Shown here one piece after another: positions 56,711-64,000 of a stretch of 64,000 nt of DNA. Origin of the DNA: Pseudopyrenochaeta lycopersici (taxonomy: Eukaryota; Ascomycota; Dothideomycetes; Pleosporales; Pseudopyrenochaetaceae); the NCBI GenBank assembly GCA_003313425.1, contig NHZP01000020.1, positions 372,001 to 436,000 of the forward strand, written 5' to 3'. The notes under the pieces are model-generated. The model was not told the DNA's origin and made no database searches. It saw nothing but the letters and a program-made list of their open reading frames with translations. Numbering within the stretch: position 1 is the stretch's first letter; each line of letters opens with the position of its first letter. The position numbers and the translations under genes were made by a program.

Positions 56711-59700
56711 ATGGCATCCACACACGAATCCACAATTGCATCACCAGAGCCAACGCGTGCTTCGCCATCTACAAATGCAATTGACGCGTCACGAAAACCT
56801 CGCACAAAGCTGTTGTCAGCTCTTCGGAAACCAGCCACAGAGTCTTCAGGAAGCGACACGGAATCTGAGCACGATGCTTCAGTATCTGGTGACGACGCCT
56901 CTGTTCGATCAGGAACGGTAATGTCCACCACAACTTCACGGCCCCAACCGGATGCCAATGCTACAGACGACGAGGACGAGAGCGACGGAGGAGCTGCATA
57001 TGAGCGTATGAAGAAGAGACTCGCCGCGAGCAAGAACGCAGCAGAGGCCTGGAAAGACCAGAAAACGACACCTGTTGCTACAGCGATCGCAAGCAGCGAA
57101 GATGAGGATGAGATGCCTGTACGAACAACCACTCGCCTTGCCGTCACAGAGAGAAAGTCCACCAGTCCTCGCGCATCACCATCCCCGAGGATGCAATCAC
57201 GTCATTCATCACCGGGACTCTTCGTTACCCCGAACGCATCCCCCGTCGCGAAGAAACAGTCGCGAATCTCAGTGGATGGTGGTTCTGACTCAGATAGTTC
57301 TTCACGGCCCTTACACAATGCCAGCCTACAAGAGCGTGTACGGCGCATACGTGCGGAGAGACTGGCAAAGAAACAGGAGGAAGAGAATGAGCAAGCAAAG
57401 TCAAAAACTTCTTCGAAACGCAGAGTAGACCAAGCGTCAGGTAGCGACACAGATGGAGAAAGTGGCAGACGACTGACGCAGCAAGCTAAGCCGACCCGCA
57501 AGGCGGGCAAGAAGGCCATGGAAGCCATGGCTCGAGATCAGCAGCGAATTAGCCGCAATATGCAGCTTACCCACCAAGCTAAGACGAAGAAGAGATATTC
57601 GACAAAGGACCTATTTGCCCGTATGGGATATAATGTACCAAACGAGCAGGTAGAAGCCCTCCCGACTCAAGAGGCCAGCTCTGCACTATCATCCTCGGAC
57701 GCGGAGGCAAATCAGCCCCAGGACACCCCACCGACAAGCCCACCAGCACAGGAAGAACATGCGGAGAAGGATTCTCTTCCTACCGTAATGACAACATCAA
57801 CAGCACCAGACTTGAAGCAGGATCAAGATCAATCGCTTCCATCAACAAAAGTGGACAAAGGGAAGGGTCGAGCACCAGAGTTTCAACACCTTCCTCCGCA
57901 ACCTTGGATGGAGCAAGCAGAGCCAGTCACAGTGAATAATGCTCAAATAGATGCCATGGTGGAACTTTCCGACTCCGAAGGCGAGCTTCAGATAGAGCCC
58001 AAGATCAGGTTCCCCGTCTTTGATCGAATGCCGACAAAGGTACAACACGAATCTGCGTCTCTGCTACGCCTGCGTGCACTCGCTCAACTAGCGAAGTCCC
58101 CACAAAAAGCGAAGAAGGGTCAGAAGACAGTTACGCTTGCTGAAATGGAATGGTCTCTGGCTGAGAAAGCTCGTCAACAAAAGAACAAAGGACGAGAAGA
58201 GAGGATCGCGGAGCTGAAGCTACGAGGTCGTATCATTGAGACAGAAGAGGAGCGGGAAAAGCATCAAATGGAGATTGAAGATATGGTTGCACAATTCGAG
58301 AAACAACGACAGGAAGACCTCAAGCTTAGTAAATTGGAGCGAGATGAGGCCAAGAAGAATGGCGAGACGATTGATGATCTGCCTTCCAGCGATGAATCGG
58401 ACGATGACTATGTCGGAAGCGGCGAGGAGAACGTAAACGAGCAAGAAGTAGAGAATGAGACAGAGGTAGAAATCGAGCTTTCAGGGTCCGAGGAAGAAGA
58501 GATGGAAGAGGACGAGGATGTTGAAGGGCATTCCACCAGTAACTCCAATGGTCTCATCGATGAAATGGCTGATGAGGGTGACGAGCCAGAAGAGCCTGTT
58601 CAGGTGCAGGAGGAAGAGGAAGATGCGGATATGGAAGACGAGGAGATGGATGCGCCCATTCGCAAGCGAACGATCAAAAGAGCGCGGAATAGGGTTGTCG
58701 ATGACGAGGACGACAGCGACAGCGAAGACAAGGTCCCTCATGAGGCTCTTCCGACACAACAAGCAACTCAGGACGATGCGATGGCTGCATTTGGATTCGG
58801 AAATGCCAATGCTACACTAGGCCTTACACAGATGTTTGCCGGCACAATGGCGAACTTGGAGTCAGGCTCGCAGTCAAGGCCTGCGCTCAACCCTGATGCA
58901 GAACAGGACTCTCTGGACTTTTTACGCAGTTTGCCAGAGACCCAACCCCTCGCGAACTTCAGCCAGGCCTCTGATTTTATGGTGCCAAACAGCCAGTCCT
59001 TGTTGTCACCACAGAAGCAATCGCAAACGGGCCCAGAATCACAATTCAGCTTAGGCATCAGCCAACTGATCAAGACTTCTCCAGCCTTTTCACGAACGCA
59101 AGTCGAAGATTTCGAGCCCACTCAGGACGCTGGCTTCTCATTCTCACGTTCACCAGTGGGTCTTATCGCTCCACCGTCGACAGTCGACACTGTTATGATG
59201 GCGATCGACGAGTCGCCGGTGAAGCAGAGGAAGGGCAAGCTCCAGCGGGGACTGCGAGAAGCAGCTGTTGAGCTCTCCGATGTCGACGAGGATTTCGTAG
59301 ACGCTCAAGAAGAAGAGAGTGAGGACGATATCCAGCGCCCTCCCAAGCCCAGTGATGTCTTCTTGAAGATGAAGAAGGCAGCTCAAAAGCAGAAAGCGAT
59401 GGAAGAGTTCGATAAGAAGACCAGTATGGCTAAGGAAGCAGTCATGGAACAAGCCGAGGAATCAGAAGACGAATATGCCGGTCTCGGAGGTGCAAGTGAC
59501 GACGAAGAAGGCGAGGAAGATCAGGATCTCAAGGATATGATTGACCACAATGACGTGAATGTCGACGAGCGCCAAATCGCCGCTTTCTTTGCGTAAGTTT
59601 CAAGTACACATCCTCTACCTATGCATGCACCACTGACACCGACTAGTGATAAATCCAAAAAGGAAGATGAAAAGAATATCGCCGACCTCTACAAGAAGAT

Positions 59701-60667
59701 CCAGACCGGTGGTCTTCGTAGACAAGCTGCAGGCCGTGATGCCTTCGATTTGTCCGACTCTGAAGACGAAGCAGAGCGGCGTCAGCGCAAGAAGCGCGCC
59801 GCGTTCCAGAAGCAAACAAACGAGTTGCTGAAGAATGAACGCATTGCTGAAATCTCCAAAGACGACAAGAAGAAGGCCTTCTTCAACACTTTGGCGGACT
59901 TTGCGGATGAAGGTGACTATGAGTTTTTGGATATGCCTGCTCAATTGGGTCCCGATGAGGAACACAGTCAGTCGCAAGAGGGCAATGAGGACGAGGATAT
60001 TGCTATCCCAGACTCTCAATCGGATGCCACCAGCATGCCAGCGCCCATCAACCCGCTCAAACGCAAGTCTCCCGACTCTCAAAAGGAGAACCGGCCACCG
60101 CCACATCTCCGCCGTACCGCTGCTTCAGAAAGCCTGGCCAGGAAACCGATTACGTTCGCTGATGTGCAGAACTCGGTTTCTGAGCTCCTGGAGGATTCTC
60201 GCGTCATAATCCCAGACTCGCAGTACTCTGAATCTGAGGATGACGAGGAGCCCTTTGCACCAAACGCATCATCTCGTAAGGCTGTCGTAGATCGTTTGAC
60301 TCTCTCTCGCACCCCGACACTGGAGTCTCAACAGGACAGCAATATGGCATTCCACACCTCACGCTCCGCCGCAGGGCCAGGGTTCCGCATTCCCAGTCTC
60401 ATTCGCCGCGCCACCAGCAACCTATCGACTAAGAGCGACAGTCGGAGCTCCTCAGGTACCAACACGCCGACTGAGAGTGCAGTGAGGCGTGGCGGGACAG
60501 GCAGGAGCAATATACACGCGCAAGCGAGAGAAGCGGAGCGTCGGGCGTTGCTTGAGAAGAAGGATGGCAAGAGGAAGGAGGCGCTGAAGAAGAAGGTAGA
60601 GGGGGGACGGAAGAGAGCGGGAGGGATGAGAAGCGTCTTAGGGGACTTGGGAGGTGGTTTTGAGTGA
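56711..60667 (+). CDS. MRC1: Replication-checkpoint mediator Mrc1/Claspin
   Basis: Mrc1 travels with the replisome, links Cdc45-MCM to polymerase epsilon and activates the Rad53/Cds1 kinase at stalled forks. Exons 56711-59592 and 59647-60667 encode 1300 residues from the first ATG. The open frame extends 43 codons upstream without another ATG, so an unseen 5' exon is possible. The chain is acidic and largely disordered, with many SQ/TQ and Ser-Asp sites. A basic segment DLFARMGYNVPNEQ lies near 300. A Lys/Glu-rich helix (about 480-560) resembles the DNA-binding region. The conserved MRC1 domain is near 940-1060: EFDKKTSMAKEAVMEQAEESEDEYAGLGGASDDE...DLKDMIDHNDVNVDERQIAAFFADKSK, spanning the 54-nt intron. 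Confidence 0.93.
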
Positions 60668-60918
60668 TTATCAAGGACGTTGTTCATGATGTTGGTTTTG
60701 AGTGATTTGTTTTTGAAGGTGTTGTTCATGGTGTTTGGTCTTTAGGATTGGGACAAGCGTGGGCGGCGTACTATATTGAGCGTTATGCAATTCATTTATT
60801 TGATCATGTCTACATTTGTCCTGTCCATGAATGTGAACTTGTCATCTCAGGCTCTGCCAGAGCCGACAGTAAAGTTGTGTACACTGTTATACATTATCTA
60901 CAAGTCACGAACGTCAGA
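60668..60918. other. Convergent 3' flanks of MRC1 and COQ7
   Basis: 251 bases between two stop codons. Confidence 0.5.
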
Positions 60919-61867
60919 CTAGACCCTCTCACTGACCCAAATAGCTCCTCTACAACCCCCTCTAATGACTTCTGTCAACAACTCATACGGCCGTGCCTCC
61001 TTTGCATCATTCTCAACCGCATGGTCCAGATGCTCCAGCTCCTCATCCCTGATCCTCCTCAACTCCACAACCAACTTGTCCAGCTCCGGCCCCAGACTCT
61101 CGCCCCTCTGCTCGCACTTGCTCGCCCAGTCCAGCAGAACGCGCACCTGCTCATTATAATGCGTCCCAATCTCCGTCTCCACCGCCTCGGTGCACGCCAT
61201 GGCGGCCTCGCGGCCCAGCACGGCGGTGGACCAGCCCAGGATGCTGGCGGCGGCGGTCCAGAGCGGCGTCATGGCCGTCGGGCGGACGCGGTGCTTCGAG
61301 ATGACTTGGTTGAAGTACTGGTAGTGCCCTGCTTCTTGGTCGTACATGTGCTTCATCAAGGGCCGCAGGTGCGGGTGTGCGCGCGTGATGACGGGCGCTT
61401 GGGCGGCGTAGATGAGGATGGCGGCGAGTTCGCCGGTTTGGTTGACGCGCAGGGCCGAGGAGAGGAAGTCGCGCTGCTCTTGGGTGAGGGGGCGGATGGG
61501 TTTCGAAGGGCCATGTCTGGAGGGCTCGGATGGAAGGGGGAGGGGTGCGGGTGGTGGTTGTGGCGTGCTTGAAGGGTGGAGGGGCTGTAGTTGTAGTATG
61601 GTTAGTTGAGTGAAGGAATCCTGGCTAGACAGTATAAATTGGGTAGTTTTGGGAAGGTTCCTGAATATATCCAACAATCCTAGAATTAATGCGCTATTTA
61701 CGTACAGTTTGTATCTCGGGCGAGAACCGTGGTGGTGATGTGTGGAATCGCGAGCGCTGGCGTGCTGCGGAGTGGGTAACTGGGGCAAGAAAGTCCAAAA
61801 CGGGGTACTGGATGCCGCAGGGCACTCTGCGAGCCAATGGGCGGGATGAAAGCAGCTTGGGAGACAT
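60919..61867 (-). CDS. COQ7: 5-demethoxyubiquinone hydroxylase Coq7
   Basis: A di-iron monooxygenase on the matrix face of the mitochondrial inner membrane; it hydroxylates demethoxyubiquinone, the penultimate step of coenzyme Q synthesis. Exons 61867-61706 and 61584-60919 encode 275 residues. The first exon supplies the only usable ATG and an Arg/Ser-rich presequence (RQRSRFHTSPPRFSPEIQ). Without this splice the long frame has no ATG before the enzyme core. Iron ligands visible are Glu106 in NQTGELAAILIY, Glu138 and His141 in DQEAGHYQY, and the later Glu and His in EELEHLDHAVE. The core length matches the family. The intron is 121 nt (GTACGT...CTAACC...CTACAG). Confidence 0.93.
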
Positions 61868-62204
61868 TTCAGACGGGGATTGTACCGCGCGAGACGGAAA
61901 GACAAGAGCGGCCCGTCAAGCGAGAAGAAGTGAATCAAGTGAATGTTCCATGTTCCATGTCGGGTATGATGCGCTCACCTGCACGTCGGCGCGCTATCGG
62001 GACCCGCAGAAGCGACGCGGCATGGCCCAAGCGTTTGCCTTTTAGACCCAACGTTTCCCCGTCCTCTGCGTTCCCACGTTCCTCGTCCTCGCCCCTAATC
62101 GCCCCGTTTCCTCTCACGGCCGCGCTCACGACGCCGTTTGCGCTTCTCTGCCCGGCCCTCCAGTCCCGAATTACTCGCGGAATTCTCCAGGACCCGCAGC
62201 CACA
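61868..62204. promoter_or_regulatory. Divergent promoter of COQ7 and RTF1
   Basis: 337 bases between divergent start codons. The RTF1 side is C-rich, leader-like. Confidence 0.4.
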
Positions 62205-63885
62205 ATGTCTGCCGATGACATTGACGATGAGCTCTTCGCCCTCGCCGGCGGTGACGAAGACGCCGACATCGAAGAAGGTGAAGCGTGAGTGCCCTCTCTC
62301 ACTTCGTCCGCCTTTCATCTACCCACTTCCTATTGCATCTCGGCCTCAACTTGCAACACCCGGCCGGCTGCTGCTCCGCCTGGCACCCCCTTCTGCAGCA
62401 CCATGCTGACCCCACCCAGCTCGTCGCCCGCAGCCTCGTCGCCAAATTCGCTAGGCTCCGATGCCATGGACGAGTCAGACTCAGACCGCGACGATGACGT
62501 ACCGGAACGGAACGCAGACGTCCCCTATCCCCTCGAGGGCAAGTACATGGACGAGACCGACAAGCGGAGGATCATGGGCCTGTCGCAGCTGGAGCGAGAA
62601 GAGATCCTGGGACAGCGTGCCGAGGAGATGAGCAGAGCCAACTTCCAGGCAGAGCTGGCCAGGCGCGCAATCACTGCGCAGAACGACCGGAAGCGGAAGG
62701 CCGACTCTGAGGAACCCGATGACGCTATGCACAAGAGCAGTCGCCCCAAGGTCCAGCCGAGGAAGAACGAGAAGCTGGAGGCATACAAGCGTGAACGAGA
62801 GCAGCGCGGCCAACAGCGACAGCGCCAAGACGACCGTCGCAATGGCCGCCGCCGGTCCAGCTCGGCGGATAGAGATGGCGGCTCAGATCTCGACGCCGAT
62901 GGCGAGAGCGACGTCGAGTGGGACGACCGAGTACCAGAAAAGGCCCGTGAAGAGCAGCCTGCAACACTTCGTGACTTTGAGTCTGTTCGTGTTGGTCGAG
63001 GCTTCTTCTCTGAAGTCTGCTTCTATCCTGGCTTTGAAGAGGCTATGACTGGGACTTTTGGACGAGTCGGCGTGGGCCAGGACTCCCAGCGACGAACGCT
63101 GTACAAGATGGCCCAGATCAAGGGTATGTGCATAGACATCGGGCAGACGGCCATTGCTAACGCATAGTACAGGCTTCTCAACAGGCAAGCCCTACGTCTT
63201 CGAAGGCAAGAACGGCCAACGTATCGCCACCGACCAATATGTTGTCGCACAACACGGCTCTGTGAAGAAGGACTACCAGTTCCAATTCTTATCGAACCAG
63301 CGCTTTGCAGAGGGCGACCTTGATATCTATCGGCAGTCGCTGTCAGAAATCAACGCCAAGGTCCCCACCCAGGCCTTTTTGCAGAAGAAATACAACGATC
63401 TCAAGAACCTTCAGAACCACTACTGGACCGATGCAGACATTAGCGCGCGTATCGCAAAGTCGAAGAAATATGCTCATCTCCTCCAGCGCGGCAACTCTGA
63501 CGCCCAACCCAAGATTGCCACGCAGTCAGAAACCGCCGCGGCTCAAATCGCAGAGCTCAATCGCAAGAACCGCCTACTGGACGCAGAGCGTGTGCGCAAG
63601 GCACAGATCGAGCAACAACGCCAGAAGAAGATTGACCAGAAGAGAGAAGCCGCCAGGCGAAAAGCAGAAGAGGAGGCCAAGAAGGCGCAAGAAGAGGCTG
63701 CTCTTAAGAAGAACAACTTAGACGTCGACGCCCTGTTCGATGGCGATGGCTCATCAAGAGCAACTACACCGAAGCCTCAAGACAAGAAGAAGACGGAGAG
63801 GAAAGGCTTGCCGACGTTTAGGAAGCCGAAGATGGATGATGATATCCTTGCAAGCATGGATATTGGTGTCGATATTGAGATTTGA
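62205..63885 (+). CDS. RTF1: Paf1-complex subunit Rtf1 (Plus3 domain)
   Basis: Rtf1 is part of or associated with the Paf1 complex, which travels with RNA polymerase II and promotes H2B ubiquitination. Exons 62205-62284, 62420-63123 and 63173-63885 encode 498 residues. It starts SADDIDDELFALAGGDED, typical of the family. PYPLEGKYMDETDKRRIMGLSQLEREEILGQRAEE (residues 62-95) is the conserved histone-modification-domain neighbourhood. The Plus3 domain, which binds Spt5, spans about 208-340 (TLRDFESVRVGRGFFSEVCFYPGFEEAMTG...) and is split by intron 2. The rest is a Lys/Glu/Ala-rich helix. The first acceptor is uncertain: 62419, preceded by CTGAC, is my choice; 62398 would also keep the frame and add seven residues. 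Confidence 0.93.
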
Positions 63886-63951
63886 GCAAAAACGACATTC
63901 AACTTCTGGAGAGTCTGTTTATGTGCATTTCAACGCGATAAACACGAGTGT

Positions 63952-63998
63952 GATTCAGTCATTGATCATTGATTCGATTCAGTCATTGACATTGATTC
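63952..63998. repeat. Two-copy tandem repeat, 24 and 23 bp
   Basis: GATTCAGTCATTGA followed by a CATTGATTC tail occurs twice head to tail (63952-63975, 63976-63998), the copies differing by one inserted base. It may continue beyond the window. It lies in the RTF1 3' flank. Confidence 0.85.
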
Positions 63999-64000
63999 GA

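Noticed and set aside
1..64000. CRISPR arrays, integrated phage or viral elements, secondary-metabolite cluster
   Set aside because: No regularly spaced repeats, no viral proteins and no PKS/NRPS/terpene genes were found.

Overview
The window is nuclear DNA of a filamentous ascomycete (Pezizomycotina). A Dothideomycete-like fungus is my best guess, but the class is inferred. The reasons are: protein genes on both strands with short introns of mostly 45-60 nt (GTAAGT/GTACGT donors, CTAAC/CTGAC-type branch sites), a velvet regulator, a GPI-anchored GH76 mannosidase, a PARP-UBC fusion, and a nuclear tRNA with a Pol III T-run terminator. I found 20 protein-coding loci (one of them broken by a stop codon) and one tRNA gene. 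No transposon, CRISPR array or secondary-metabolite cluster was seen.

Layout. 1-6.2 kb: gene-poor, with the velvet factor vosA (+) in the middle. 6.2-10.0 kb: an accessory-looking divergent pair, an Hsp70-like ATPase (-) with six exons and one apparent GC-AG intron, and a coiled-coil gene (+) broken by an in-frame TAG. 10.9-21 kb: CDC45 (+), a glycerol-3-phosphate acyltransferase (-), a DFG5/DCW1-type mannosidase (-) and a CCDC124-like ribosome-associated protein (-). 22-29.3 kb: aquaglyceroporin (-), OPT transporter (-) and GPI8 (+). 29.8-39 kb: a PARP-UBE2Q fusion (-), a COG7-like protein (+), BIR1 (-) and TAM41 (+). 39.5 kb: tRNA-Pro(UGG). 40-47 kb: an AT-hook protein (-) and the Holliday-junction resolvase YEN1 (+), divergent. 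47-49.9 kb: a long gene-free stretch before a C2H2 regulator (+). 52.8-64 kb: a MOSC/mARC-like protein (+), an intracellular GH43 (-), MRC1 (+), COQ7 (-) and RTF1 (+).

How the genes relate. Several act in genome duplication and segregation: CDC45 (CMG helicase), MRC1 (fork checkpoint), YEN1 (junction resolution), BIR1 (chromosomal passenger complex) and RTF1 (Paf1C, transcription through chromatin). GPI8 and the GH76 mannosidase belong to one pathway: GPI anchoring, then cross-linking of GPI proteins into the wall. The acyltransferase and TAM41 both serve phospholipid synthesis. These genes do not form an operon-like unit, and the clustering may be chance.

Most notable observation. The tRNA-Pro(UGG) gene at 39476-39608 has, besides an ordinary 13-nt intron after position 37, a 48-nt insertion in the D-loop. 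The insertion has all the marks of a spliceosomal intron: GTACGT donor, CTAAC branch site and AATAG acceptor. Removing it restores a tRNA-Pro cloverleaf. Other points are the PARP-UBC fusion with a non-canonical third catalytic position, the probable GC-AG intron, the nonsense-interrupted gene, an array of SUMO-interaction-like motifs in YEN1, and an NPA-to-NIA change in the aquaglyceroporin.
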